From positions 135,397,988 to 135,461,987 of the forward strand of contig NC_073693.1 of assembly GCF_029784155.1 (NCBI RefSeq): a DNA stretch of 64,000 bases, read 5' to 3'. A program made the position numbers and the translations under genes. The DNA is from Uranotaenia lowii. Its lineage: Eukaryota; Arthropoda; Insecta; Diptera; Culicidae. Below are positions 34,038 to 44,703 of this stretch, piece after piece (the first letter of the stretch is position 1; the number at the start of each line of letters is the position of its first letter). Under the pieces are notes generated by a model that saw only the letters and a list, made by a program, of their open reading frames with translations, made no database searches and was not told the origin of the DNA.

Positions 34038-35085
34038 CACCCATAGAAGAGGTTGCAAAAATCCAATGCCTATTTAGCACATCTCTGTGCCGATAATGCG
34101 CTGAAATGTGCACTGTGCCGAAGATGATATGTTTGAAAAACCGTAACTGGCATAAGGACTCGGCTCCCAACTAAAATGATGCATGACCACTACATTCAAG
34201 CAAAACAAGAAAAACATTTTATGGGATTTCGTTCCTATTGGATAATTCATCCCAGAAACAAGAAAATAAAAACATAAACCACAGCGCCCGTAGGGAGAAT
34301 CGAACTCAAATCACTATCCAAATGGTCTTGCCAGACCGATATCTTAACCAGTGTACTATTTGAGCTTCATGCAGGAAGAGGGATATTTGTCATAGGCATT
34401 CTGCCACCGATCAATCACAAAAGAAACGCACGACAGTGGCTTCCCGGCGTTTGGCCTCCTTTCAAGGTATTCATTTGTCTTGCGATGGAAACGGGAAAGG
34501 GAACGGGAGTGGAGGAAACGGGAAACCCATTGAATGAGAACTGTGCTTTGCTTACTGCCTGCTATTACATACACACGCTACATATACACAGCTGCTAAAG
34601 CCGGGCAGCTTGGCCGGTGCTTGTTTGCCGGTGAATTGAAGGAATATATTCTTGTTGCTTTTGCTACATACACACGCACAGCTTAGCCGTGGTTGTTTGC
34701 CGGCGAATTGAATTGAAGGAATGTTTTTTTTGTTGTTGCTTTTACTGCATACACACGCACAGCTCGGCCGTGGTTGTTTGCCGGGATTGAATCAGAAGGA
34801 TGTTTTTGTTGTTGCTTTTGCTACATTCACACGCACAGTGCTCGGTTCGCTGGCTGCCTGGTGTTGGCCGGTATTTATTTCCATCCTTCTTCGTCTTGTG
34901 ATGCGATAGGGAGGGACGTGAAAGCGTTTTTATTTTGTTTCTTTCAGACATACGCAATTCGGTTAACTTGGGAGATTAATGCCGGTGGGAGCAAATCGAA
35001 TCAGCACCGATCGCGTTATCTTCTTGTACCAATGATGCTATGTAATTGACTACACGACATTGGCACAGAGGCTGAATTTTGGGTG
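34038..35085. mobile_element. CACCCA-ended element, copy 1 (1048 bp) inside RT element 2
   Basis: Left end CACCCATAGAAGAGG, right end (reverse strand) CACCCAAAATTCAGCC. Flanking duplication is TA (34036-34037, 35086-35087). Contains three variant blocks each with ACACACGCACAGC and GCCGTGGTTGTTTGCCGG, and a tRNA-derived segment on the minus strand. Nearly identical to 35200-36257, same orientation. No transposase. Confidence 0.85.
34284..34370 (-). repeat. tRNA-derived segment in copy 1 of the CACCCA element
   Basis: Minus-strand box A TAGTACACTGG (34348-34358) and box B GTTCGATTC (34297-34305) match the Pol III consensus. Arms do not form a full tRNA. The downstream region up to the element end recurs, diverged, at 48600-48975. 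Confidence 0.75.
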
Positions 35086-35087
35086 TA

Positions 35088-35197
35088 TTAAATAAATAAG
35101 ATTCAATAAGTTTTCTGGCATTTTCTGAGAAGCCGAAGCATTTAAGCTTTTTTACTAGAATCGGATGACTCACACAATCAAAAGCTTTTCGAATGTC
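35088..35197 (-). pseudogene. RT element 2, short RT segment between the two insertions
   Basis: About 110 bp, translating as DIRKAFDCVSHPILVKKLKC then FGFSENARKLIESYLFN. This is the catalytic-Asp A motif (KAFDxVxHxxLxxKL) and following helix. It joins in frame to both neighbouring RT parts after excision of the inserts. Confidence 0.85.
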
Positions 35198-35199
35198 AA

Positions 35200-36257
35200 C
35201 ACCCATAGAAGAGGTTGCAAAAATCCAATGCCTATTTAGCACATCTCTGTGCCGATAATGCGCTGAAATGTGCACTGTGCCGAAGATGATATGTTTGAAA
35301 AACCGTCACTGGCATAAGGACTCGGCTCCCAACTAAAATGATGCATGACCACTACATTCAAGCAAAACAAGAAAAACATTTTATGGGATTTCGTTCCTAT
35401 TGGATAATTCGTCCCAGAAACAAGAAAATAAAAATATAAACCACAGCGCCCGTAAGGAGAATCGAACTCAATTCATCATCCATATGGTCTTGCCAGACCG
35501 ACATCTTAACCAGTGTACTATTTGAGCTTCATGCAGGAAGAGGGATATTTGTCATATACATTCTGCCACCGATCAATCACAAAAGAAACGCACGACAGTG
35601 GCTTCCCGGCGTTTGGCCTCCTTTCAAGGTATTCATTTGTCTTGCGATGGAAACGGGAAAGCGAGCGGGAGTGGAGGAAACGGGAAACCCATTGAATGAG
35701 AACTGTGCTTTGCTTACTGCCTGCTATTACATACACACGCTACATATACACAGCTGCTAAAGCCGGGCAGCTTGGCCGGTGCTTGTTTGCCGGTGAATTG
35801 AAGGAATATATTCTTGTTGCTTTTGCTACATACACACGCACAGCTTAGCCGTGGTTGTTTGCCGGCGAATTGAATTGAAGGAATGTTTTTTTTTTGTTGC
35901 TTTTACTGCATACACACGCACAGCTCGGCCGTGGTTGTTTGCCGGTTGATTGAAGGGATTGAATTAGAAGGATGTTTTTGTTGTTGCTTTTGCTACATTC
36001 ACACGCACAGTGCTCGGTTCGCTGGCTGCCTGGTTTTGGCCGGTATTTATTTCCATCCTTCTTCGTCTTGTGGTGCGATAGGGAGGGACGTGAAAGCGTT
36101 TTTATTTTGTTTCTTTCAGACATACGCAATTCGGTTAACTTGGGAGATTGATGCCGGTGGGAGCAAATCGAATCAGCACCGATCGCGTTATCTTCTTGTA
36201 CCAATGATGCTATGTAATTGACTACACGCCATTGGCACAGAGGCTGAATTTTGGGTG
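35200..36257. mobile_element. CACCCA-ended element, copy 2 (1058 bp) inside RT element 2
   Basis: Same ends and orientation as copy 1. Flanking duplication is AA (35198-35199, 36258-36259). Differs from copy 1 mainly by substitutions and a ~12-bp insertion near 35945. It also contains the minus-strand tRNA-derived segment. Confidence 0.85.
35446..35530 (-). repeat. tRNA-derived segment in copy 2 of the CACCCA element
   Basis: Box A TAGTACACTGG (35510-35520) and box B GTTCGATTC (35459-35467), as in copy 1. Confidence 0.75.
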
Positions 36258-36259
36258 AA

Positions 36260-36450
36260 TGAAAACGCATGCAACAGTCTTTTTTTCATCAAGACTTTCC
36301 GAGATTTTACTAATAAGGCTCGCACATGCACTTAGAGTGTTTGATTTGGGAACAAAACCAAATTGATTTGCATTAGTTAGATTATGTTGTGTACAATGCT
36401 GTTCTATTTGATTGAACAGAAGTCTTTCGAAAGGTTTAGAGAGGTTTACT
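36260..36450 (-). pseudogene. RT element 2, N-terminal part of the RT domain
   Basis: Translates as NLSKPFERLLFNQIEQHCTQ, then HNLTNANQFGFVPKSNTLSA and SLDEKKTVACVFI. This is the QFGFxxxxST-like region preceding motif A. Truncated upstream at about 36450. Confidence 0.8.
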
Positions 36451-36627
36451 TAATTTAGAATCACTGACATTATTGAATTTCCCTTTGATTAAGGAAATAG
36501 AGTGAAGATATTTTGATGACTGGTTCCAAGTAATTGGGGAATTACTTGACAGTAAACTGCTTGACTTACCCAAAATTGGCCGTTATCGAAACTGATTATC
36601 TGAAAGGAAACAAAATTGAATCGTCTT

Positions 36628-36628
<1 letters not shown>

Positions 36629-36670
<42 letters not shown>

Positions 36671-36760
36671 CTTGATAACATATCAACGAATCACATGTTG
36701 ATCACAACGAATCACATGTAATGATGAAATGAATATAAAACAAAATAGTTTAAATTATAT
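36629..36760 (-). repeat. Short 3' end of a Jockey-like element with (TAAA)n tail
   Basis: A (TTTA)10-like microsatellite is followed by ATCAACGAATCACATGTTGATC. The same arrangement, T-rich tail then ATCAACGGATCACATGTTGATC, is at 40302, where RT coding follows. This is therefore a very short 5'-truncated copy. Confidence 0.65.
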
Positions 36761-37002
36761 ATCTAGAAACGGGATTACACACTACGCTGTTCTCGATGCT
36801 GTCAACATTCTTCTTTGTTATAAACTATGTACTAGTCCAAAGCAAATATAATGGCTGAAATTTGTCAGTAATTGACGAAAAAGAATAAATCATCAGCGAG
36901 GATGAAAATTCCGTTAAAAAAAAATTTGATAAAATTTCAAGCAAGTAAAACGAAAACACATTTTTTAAGCTTTTTTCTTGAAGCATTTACAACTCTTCTC
37001 TC

Positions 37003-37318
37003 AGAGCAAGTTCACTGGTGTTGTGAAAAAGTGGTAGAAATTTTGACACTTTTAGCACATTTTGAAAACTTCACCATGCAAAAACATTTTCAAGATCTGC
37101 GGCTTTCAAGTTTTTTCACAACACGTGTTCTATTTTTGTATGCTGTGATGCAAAAATAGCAATATTTCTATCACATACGGCTGAAATAGAAACAGTGCTT
37201 TAAAAAAAATCCAATGCCCAAAGATCTTGAAAACATTTTTACATGGTAAAATCTTCAAAATGTGCCACAAGTGTCAAAATTTCTACCACTTTTTCCCAAC
37301 ACCAGTGAACTTGCTCTT
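37003..37318. mobile_element. Foldback MITE with ~96-bp inverted repeats
   Basis: Arms 37003-37098 and 37223-37318 are about 88-90% complementary. Ends are AGAGCAAGTTCACTGGTGTT on both strands. The central loop is 124 bp. An open frame at 36872-37159 overlaps it by chance. Confidence 0.85.
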
Positions 37319-37767
37319 AGTAAATTACGCCAACTATAATTAAAAAATCTTACATGTTCTAATGACAAACAATTAACTTGATAGTCATCAGATAACGCTA
37401 AATTATTTAATTCGATTTTGAATGCTTGTCTTAAAGCGATTTTAATAAACATTTCGTGGCGGGTGAAGTATGCCATATGTCGATTTACGAACTTTCATTA
37501 TGTTTGAGTTTGTATTTTTCCAAGGAAATGAAACATTGACGTTTAGTAAAAAAAAACCTTTAAAGTAAATGGAAATATTTATCCATCTATTCAAAAGTAC
37601 GTCTGTTTATCTGGCAGCTCTGTACGTAGCAATTCATTTTGCACTCGTGAAGTAAAATTGAACTGTTAACATTTGGAATACATTTCGGAGACACTAAAAC
37701 CAATAAACACTTATGAAACGTCAACACTTTGCCTCAAACGAAATGAAAATCGTAGGCTTTAGAATAA
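37319..37767. other. Unassigned sequence
   Basis: No element or gene recognised between two MITEs. Confidence 0.4.
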
Positions 37768-38115
37768 GACTGCCAGATTTTTTCCGGACGTAGCCGAACT
37801 GGACAAATCCGTGCAATTTTGTCTAAAAACCTGGCAAAATCCGGACATTTGGTTTCAAAATGTTGAACTGAACTTTTCTAATACCGTGGTTGAATTAAAG
37901 GGAATATTTCGACTGCTTTGATTCAGTATAAAAAAATCCTTTTTTGACATAAAAATGAAAAATTATAATTACTCAATTTGATTTTTTTGCTAGATTTTAA
38001 AAATGAAGTGAATTAATCCGGACAAAATCCAACCTTTTCCAAAGAAATTCAAAATTGCTCAAATTTTGTGTGAAATTTCCGGACATGTCCAGATAAATCC
38101 GGGCAATCTGGCAAC
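37768..38115. mobile_element. MITE with GNTGCCAGATT ends, ~350 bp
   Basis: Left GACTGCCAGATTTTTTCCGG and right (reverse strand) GGTTGCCAGATTGCCCGGAT form imperfect inverted ends. TCCGGACAT-like motifs recur subterminally in both orientations. It contains the ~70-bp repeat shared with 17907-17975. Target duplication not clear. Confidence 0.7.
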
Positions 38116-38480
38116 CTTTCTTTAGAGGCCTTCAAAATTTGACGAATAAAACATGATTATAGATCTAAGAGATCATATTTCCCCTGGTTCCCCTAATCAT
38201 TAACAAATAGAACTTTTTGAAATCGGAGATGAAAGTTTAGAACGATCCTTGAAAAAACTGTTGATAAAACATACCCAATGTGTGAAATAATCAGCATTCA
38301 GTACCGCTATCTAGACCACCGATTGCAAATATATATATTTTTTTCATAGCGCTTATTTCTAATCGCTGACTAAAAATGAAAAGAGAAGCAAAAAACAAAC
38401 ATTGAAGACATTGTTTATTTTTTACGGCAAATCAGTCCAAGCTTTTTTATGACACGAGTTTTTATTATTACATGCCCGAC

Positions 38481-38509
38481 GTTTCGATGTCGTATGACAC
38501 TATCTTCAG
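38481..38509 (-). ncRNA. Hammerhead-like core, left arm
   Basis: Minus strand CTGAAGA, stem AGTGTC/GACATC with an ATAC loop, then GAAAC. One stem II pair present in the right arm is lost here (A opposite C). Confidence 0.5.
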
Positions 38510-38654
38510 GGTTTCTACAAAGTGTAAATTACAGAAAATGTGTGATGTTTTGTTATATCGAAATAATACAACCCTACTTACAAATAGTCGCTGTGTCTTG
38601 CTTTTGTAAAAGCGTACTGTTTAAGATACCGGTAATCGAATAGTTTCACTGTAA

Positions 38655-39011
38655 ATGGAGTTTTTTAATTTACCAACAGATAAACTCAAGGAGAAAGATA
38701 ACACCGCTCTTATAGATCATATGATAAAAACAGGTCACACATTTAATCTAAGCGATACAAGGGTGTTAGATTCAAGCTACAACAAACACACCCTAAATTT
38801 TTTGGAAATGTGTCATATATTTAATACCCCTAACACTGTCAACCAGCGCACGGATACTAAGAACTTGAATTCCATCTTTGCTTCAGTTCTTGATATTCTC
38901 AACAAACATAACTACAAGAAACCAAATCCGCCATCTGTCAAAAATACTGAAAACGATAACGCGCCGAGGGGAACCGTAGAAGATATGTTTTCACAGAGTT
39001 CTGCCGCCTAA
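38655..39011 (+). pseudogene. Penelope-like protein, C-terminal fragment
   Basis: The 118-codon frame contains EKDNTALIDHMIKTGHTFNL (the conserved ALxxHxxxxGHxF block after the GIY-YIG domain) and FLEMCHIFNTPNTVNQRTDT followed by LNSIFASVLDIL. These two blocks end Penelope endonucleases. The frame opens inside the left inverted arm, so the first residues are not native. No RT domain upstream, so it is not functional. Confidence 0.75.
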
Positions 39012-39267
39012 AAGTTACGGCTAAGTGTTGTCTCGAAATTTGGTGAGATTTTCAAATTCAAAAATTACAAATAGTAGACTCCTTTATTAGTTTGATGGAT
39101 GATCTAAATTAAAAAACTCCATTTACAGTGAAACTATTCGATTACCGGTATCTTAAACAGTACGCTTTTACAAAAGCAAGACACAGCGACTATTTGTAAG
39201 TAGGGTTGTATTATTTCGATATAACAAAACATCACACATTTTCTGTAATTTACACTTTGTAGAACCC

Positions 39268-39296
39268 CTGAAGATGGTGTCATACGACATCGAAAC
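39268..39296 (+). ncRNA. Hammerhead-like core, right arm
   Basis: CTGAAGA, 6-bp stem GGTGTC/GACATC (one G:U) with an ATAC loop, then GAAAC. This matches the CUGANGA-stem II-GAAA layout. Stem III and the cleavage site cannot be fixed by eye. Confidence 0.55.
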
Positions 39297-39479
39297 GTCG
39301 GGCATGTAATAATAAAAACTCGTGTCATAAAAAAGCTTGGACTGATTTGCCGTAAAAAATAAACATCAATAAAAATACAGTCGAACTCTCGAATAACACA
39401 ATTGAAGACATTTTTAAACATTATTTCGATTAAAATAGAGGCGTTGTGGTGCTGACGAATCGGATTTTTGGTACGTTTT

Positions 39480-39743
39480 TGTAATATTTACTTTCATCCC
39501 AGCTTCGCTATTCCACAATAAAATTTGGTTTTTGTATTCGGTGGGAAGACAGAAGAGAAGACATTTTCGACGGTTCATTGATTGAAATGAACACCACTTT
39601 TTCATATTTTTTGTTCTCATGATCTTTATTTTTTTTGAAAAGTATAACCTTAAGTGCAATGTATAGCTTCTAACTTCAGCTTTCTTAGAAACTAAGTGAA
39701 ATTTTTTTGAGCATTTCGTAGCTGATCTACAGTCTTTTTTCGA
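39480..39743 (+). repeat. Repeat family D, copy 1
   Basis: Aligned with 61573-61760: GACGGTWCATTGATTGAAA, then CACTTTTTYAYATTTTTTG, then CTTCAGCTTTCTTRGAMACT, then GCTGATCTACWGTCTTTTT. No coding capacity. Confidence 0.65.
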
Positions 39744-40301
39744 AGCATGTTTTTTCGGATATTTTTCCTAGACTTTGAATAACGGAAAACTGCTGATGTA
39801 TTGTAGCTGGGCATTGACTGAGAAATATATTTGAGTTACGTTACAAGGTTTCCAAAACTATACATTTTGTAAAAATCGGTAGAAAAATAAGAGAGATATA
39901 GCGGTTTTAAGCGAAGAGTGTCAAATTATCACACGAGGTCATAAAAACGAGTGTGTGCCCATGATGCAAGTGATGATGCAAAATTAAAGTTTTCAAAAAT
40001 TCATTGAGGGTCCCCGAAGATTTTTTTTATTTGGATGTACACGAAGTTGCAAGCCGCAAAACTTCCAATAGTGTCATATTGTCACTCAAGGGCGGATTAG
40101 GGTTAAGATGGCTTCCATTTCACTTTAGCACAACGCATTTTTACCATTTCCACTACTACCTGAGCAATATTGATTTTTTCCAATGAAATCTTAAAAAATT
40201 GGAATGAATTTCTGATTTTCGTAGGGTTGGTAGTTAAATGTGTTTCGCATCAACTGCAATAGATAACTTATTTTTTCAATGTGGCGTTCAATTCGTATAT
40301 T
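39744..40301. other. Unassigned sequence
   Basis: No gene or repeat recognised. Confidence 0.4.
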
Positions 40302-41990
40302 TGTTTATTTGTATAAAAAATCAACGGATCACATGTTGATCCAAATGATAGCTTAATTGTAAATAACTTATTAAAATTAAAATCCACTCGACACATTTCT
40401 GGACCAGTCAAAATTTTCCTTCGGAACACATTCCACACGTCAAAGTCGAAATACTCTGAAAAACAATTATCAGTTTTAAGATTCCAACAAAAGCGCTGCT
40501 TACCCCATAGTTGTTCAGGCGAATGGGAACTTAGAGCTGCAAATGCTGGTTTCTTTAATCCTCGGGGTCACACACTGAGAGGGACATCCTCCAGCAACGT
40601 ACAAGGGTCAATTCTCGATGTCAATAGGTCAGCAACAACCAGAGCTCGAGTAGCGTTTCTGCAAACTTGAAACGTATCCAAGTCTAAGAGGCGGCAACGA
40701 TTTTCATATCTCGGCTAACGAAACAAGTCATGCCCATTCAATTGACGTAGGGCATACCGTAGGAAGCGCCACTGGATAGCCTCGATTCGTACAGCTCCGT
40801 TCTGATAGAAAAGTTTCATGTTATCAGCATATGCAATTTACCTGCCGTCAAGAAGCGAGAGTGCGTCATTGAAGTAGATTACAAAAATTATTGGTCCTAA
40901 ATGGCTTCCTTGGGGTACTCCTGAGGAGGCAGCGAATTGCCTGGAAAAGGATTCACCAGTTCGAACGGATAACTTCCGTCCCGTTAGATAATTCTGGATG
41001 CAAACCAGTAGAGATCCACAAAATCGTAAGCGTCCGAGCTTTGTGATAGCAATACTATGGTTTAAAACAATCTTGAACGAAAGATGTGAAGTAAGTTGGT
41101 AGTCGTGGACCGTTTAGGCATGATTCTATGCTGGTCATTGGAAATGTGAAGCTTGCAAAACGAGGAAACAGGATCCATAACGACCAGTTCAAAGAGTTTG
41201 GATACCGCACATAGAGCTGATATCTCACGGTAGTTGCTAACATCTCTCGTGTCCCCTTTTTTGTGGACAGGAAACATATGAGCATCCTTCTACAGTGAGA
41301 GAAAGATTGTGCTATCCAGCGATGATTGAAATATATGTTTGATGGGAGTTAGCAAAAGTGGCATTAAACGCTTTAAAAAATTGCTGGTATACCGCCCGGG
41401 CCCGTAAAGGTAGAATTTTTCAACTTTGATGTCGCTTTCAAGATGGCGGCATCACCAATTAGGAAACCGTTTGAAGATGAACCTAGAGGTAAGATATTCC
41501 GGGCAGCCCTGGCTAGTTTCTCTGTAGAAATAATCTCAGTTGTAAAGACGCTTGAGAATTTTTGGTAAAGAGTTCACAATTTTTGGGGTCGGAATTAGCT
41601 GTGTTGTTATCCAGGAGCATGTGGGACGAAGCCATGTTTCTTCCCGCTGATTTTTTACGTTCTTACAAAAAATAATCTAACTCGTCTTGAAATTCCGTTG
41701 TAGCCGATTAAGATAATTCTGGTAGTAGCGCTTACTGGTCTTCTTATATGCTTAGTTCAGTTTGCGGTATTCGTTCGAGCAACTTGTGTTTGTTACAGTT
41801 TCTAAGGGCAAGTTTTTTAGCTGTCTTTAGTTGCCGCAGTTCCTTAGTCACCCACGGAGCCCGTAGATGAGCACCTACGCTACGTTTCGGCACAAGGCGG
41901 TCGATGGTGTAGTTCATGATGCCTCTAGTATGGTGATCTCAAATGCCAAATCGCACGTTCAGCCATATTGAAAAAAGTTTTGACAGCTGG
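40302..41990 (-). pseudogene. Jockey-like non-LTR retrotransposon, RT region
   Basis: Minus strand, several frames. Near 41930: MNYTIDRLVPKR (endonuclease-RT linker) and RAPWVTKELRQLKTAKKLA. Near 41270: FPVHKKGDTRDVSNYREIS, then ALCAVSKLFELVVMDPV and HRIMPKRSTTTNLL. Near 40960-40830: SSGVPQGSHLGPIIFVIYFN and AYADNMKLFY (the YADD box with the second Asp changed to Asn). Then to the 3' end with a T-rich (TAAA)n-type tail at 40302. Multiple stops and frameshifts, so dead. Upstream limit near 41990. Confidence 0.8.
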
Positions 41991-42312
41991 CTGAAGTGTT
42001 TACGAAAAAGGGGGCCCAGGGATGCCAGGTGTTTGAGATAAAAAATCAGTAATTTGGAAATAAAAAGTCTGTGTATCTTAGACCAAAGATCAAAAGATTT
42101 TAAACCATATTGGGGTTAAGTTTATTTCATTTGATTTAAATTGGACTTCCGGAAATAAAGAAATGATTTGAGTTTTCAATGAATTCATTTAATTCGAATC
42201 ACTTTTTTTGTATATAAAATTACTATATACTCCGCACTTTTCGAATGTTAGCCGTTATGAACCGTGATGATATCAGACAACCAAAATCCTAAACCGGATG
42301 TTTCTTGGCCCT
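41991..42312. other. Unassigned AT-rich spacer
   Basis: Separates the Jockey RT region from the decayed host-like gene. Nothing recognised. Confidence 0.4.
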
Positions 42313-42831
42313 TCAACCGATTGAAGGCATTGATATCGGACTGTCGATGCTGTTCACCATTGAAGCGGCGGTAGAGGCTGCATCATGCGCTACGTCACTG
42401 CCACGGCTGTCGCCGCCACCGTCACCACCCTGCAGCTCATCGGATACGCATCAGATCCGGATTGTTCGATTGGACCTTCTGGAGCAGCGATGACAACATA
42501 CAGACAGGTGTCCTCCTGAAGCAGCTGTTTCATCTCGATGAAGATCGGATGTTCCTGCAGGAAGGCCAGCCGCTTCTCGGACGATGGAATGCCATGCCTT
42601 GCCAGGTTTCCATCCGATTCGATGACTTTCTGCTGCTTCCAGTTACCAAACAGCTCCTGAAAGAAAATAGTGTTGGATAAGCATAAACTTGTTATTAGAA
42701 ATGGATAATTAATGTTACTCACCGTTACCGACCAAGCTGGTAAAGTCGTCTATCGATCCAACCTCTTTCAACTTGGCAAAATTGGCCGGAATTCATCCAG
42801 AAGATTTTTTTTTCGTTCCAATGGATTATAT
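42313..42831 (-). pseudogene. Decayed intron-containing host-like gene fragment, unknown family
   Basis: Putative exon 42723-42831 opens after TTGATTTTTGCAG and carries IPANFAKLKEVGSIDDFTSL. It ends at AACG|GTGAGT. A 66-bp intron (42657-42722) ends in TTTTCTTTCAG. The next exon reads ELFGNWKQQKVIESDGNLAR, HGIPSSEKRLAFLQEHPIF and IEMKQLLQEDTCLYVVIAAP. Then, after a -1 shift, it reads SDELQGGDGGGDSRGSD to SPISMPSIG and a stop at 42313-42315. Exon phases disagree, and the first exon has an in-frame TGA, so it is probably dead. The retained intron argues for a DNA-level copy, not retroposition. Protein family not recognised. Confidence 0.5.
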
Positions 42832-42904
42832 CTGCAAAAATCAAGGCAAAATCTTTGTCTGAGCTTTATCTTGACGATTGGCAAAAGTCCGTGTTTTACT
42901 AACA

Positions 42905-43700
42905 AATCCATCTGGCATCTCAGGCAGCTAGCAGCCAGCTGTCAAAATTTCGACTGCGTTTCACCCCCTCGTCCGCATCCAACCCTCTTCTACTTTTGAC
43001 AATCAGAGACCACCATACTAGATGCATCATGGTGTAGTTAAGGATGTTCGTAAGTGTCTCGGCAGCTGCGTTGGGATCAGAAAGATCGAGCTCGACTTCC
43101 CAATTCCATCCACTTCGAAATCCATATTCTTGAAATCTGGACGTTTTCTCAATGGGAGCATATAAACTAGCGGCGCGGAATGAGACCACTGGGGCATGGT
43201 GATGTGAGACAGCTTTGACGAGGGGAGTGGGAGCTAAATCGATCGTCGGAAAGGATTCCGGAAAGTTCCGGAAATGTTCAGGAGAACCCTTCGTAAACGA
43301 AGCAGAATTCAAGCATTCGGCCGTTCCCGTTTTCAATGTTATATATCTGACGTAGAGTCGCTGTGCTTAAGGCATCTAAGTAGATGCTGCAAGGTGCTGT
43401 GAAAGAAAAACGCACACGATCTGGAAACAGAAATAGGGGGGAGCACCATTTCAGGCCAGGCAGGATGTCATCTTCAGGAGAGCAAATGAAACTAACTTAA
43501 GAGAGGTAACGTGAAAAAGATTCGGCTACAACCAGGTTACTCAAACGATCAGGAGGCACGTACACTACGCACACATAGATTTTCCGATTACCAAGATCGA
43601 TGCGGGTACAAAGATGTTCCAGATTATCCCATGAATCGTCTTCAATTAGCAGGGCGGGCAGCAGATAAGTAGTATTATTTCTTCTATATCTGGCCAAAAA
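42905..43700 (-). pseudogene. Jockey-like endonuclease and linker fragment
   Basis: Near 43690-43500: PALLIEDDSWDNLEHLCTRI, then DLGNRKIYVCVVYVPPDRLS, the (V/I)xxVYxPPxR part of an APE endonuclease. Near 43250-43010: SHHHAPVV (the DHxP/HHAP active-site region), RFQEYGFRS, and AAETLTNILNYTMMHLV, the linker before RT. The linker motif recurs at 41930 (NYTIDRLV), so this fragment overlaps that copy and is probably a separate insertion. Frameshifted. Confidence 0.65.
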
Positions 43701-43850
43701 GTATGTCCCTTAAAAATTAAAAAAAGGAACGCTATATTTAAAACCGAGGGATTGCAGTGGAGAGAGAATTCTTTGCATTTGGAACGGTAATGATCAAAAC
43801 TCCACAACTGCTTAACAAATCTAACAAATCGCAACAATTTGCAACAATTA

Positions 43851-44703
43851 GGGGAACATGCCCTATTATGCGCCACCTAAGCGAATCGCTGATTTTCTAT
43901 GTATTCCACGTACAAATTGTGTTAAAAATGGGTGTAATCGTTGAAGAAAAGTGTTTTCTACAAATGTCTATGATTTTTTATTACTCAAATTGCTATAATT
44001 GCTTCAAAAACTTGATTTTTTAAAACCATATTCAAATCCACAGAACAAAACTGTGTTGCAAATACGCGCCGCCGTGTATTCAATACGCGCCTAGCAGCCG
44101 GACACACCCGAAAGCAGCCGAAGACCGAAAACACACCAATACTTCCAGACACTTTGACTGAAAGGAAAACCAAAATGGACTAATCAAAATTTAAAAAAAA
44201 TGGAGAAGTAGATTTTTTGGGCTGAATTAACGCTCAAAATATGGTTTTAGACATTTTGATCATTTTCAATGAAAATTGGCCTTTTTGAAAAATTTATGCT
44301 ATTTTCAGCCTACTACGATTGGCGCGTTATAACGAGCGCATGGGCCGTGATAGAACATACCCATAAAAAGCATACCTTAGCGAGTTCAGTATGATTTTTT
44401 AGCATAAAATCATAGTTTAGATTCTCCTCTATCGATGTGTCAGAAAATATTGTCTTATTCGTTTTTCTTTGTTTGGTGACACCTTATTGAAAGTGTTTTA
44501 AAGTTTAGATCAAAATGAAGAAAAACCTAAATTGTGAAATTATCACAAAACAGGGGCATTTTAAGGAAAAATTCATACTTGCCATGGCGTATAACAGCAT
44601 TTAAAACAAATTGGTAGTATTTTGCAGGCTTAAAATGTTTCAGGATCATCAAAACAAGGGTGGCGCGTATTAGCCACATGGGGCGTTATATGAACTTTTC
44701 CCC
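43851..44703. mobile_element. 853-bp MITE, first of a tandem pair
   Basis: Left end GGGGAACATGCCCTATTATG. Right end (reverse strand) GGGGAAAAGTTCATATAACG. TA on both sides (43849-43850, 44704-44705). The interior includes an AATACGCGCC cluster. No ORF of note. Confidence 0.8.

Larger units (their letters stand above)
32579..36450 (-). mobile_element. Non-LTR retrotransposon (RT element 2, CR1/L2/Daphne-like), 5'-truncated, with two nested insertions
   Basis: Minus-strand element with a 3' poly(A) (T-run at 32579-32591 on plus), a ~450-bp 3' untranslated region with a purine-rich tract (about 32740-32812), and an RT ORF. The ORF is interrupted at 34038-35085 and 35200-36257 by two copies of one element. 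Removing both with one copy of each 2-bp duplication restores the frame. The C-terminal NTRSN...LPPDIKN...FKLKLKKYLF region is typical of CR1/L2/Daphne-like proteins. One residual frameshift lies near 33360. Confidence 0.8.
38412..39365 (+). mobile_element. Penelope-like retroelement remnant flanked by 260-bp inverted terminal repeats
   Basis: Arms 38412-38671 and 39106-39365 are nearly perfect inverted copies, with only a few mismatches. The interior encodes the last part of a Penelope protein. Each arm has a CUGAAGA-hairpin-GAAAC core like the hammerhead motifs described in Penelope terminal repeats. The RT and GIY-YIG catalytic parts are missing, so the copy is heavily 5'-truncated. The few arm mismatches suggest a fairly recent insertion. 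Confidence 0.75.

Noticed and set aside
34721..36221. Several 60-140 codon frames on both strands
   Set aside because: They fall inside the duplicated CACCCA elements, appear in both copies with different lengths, and show no domain or codon pattern.
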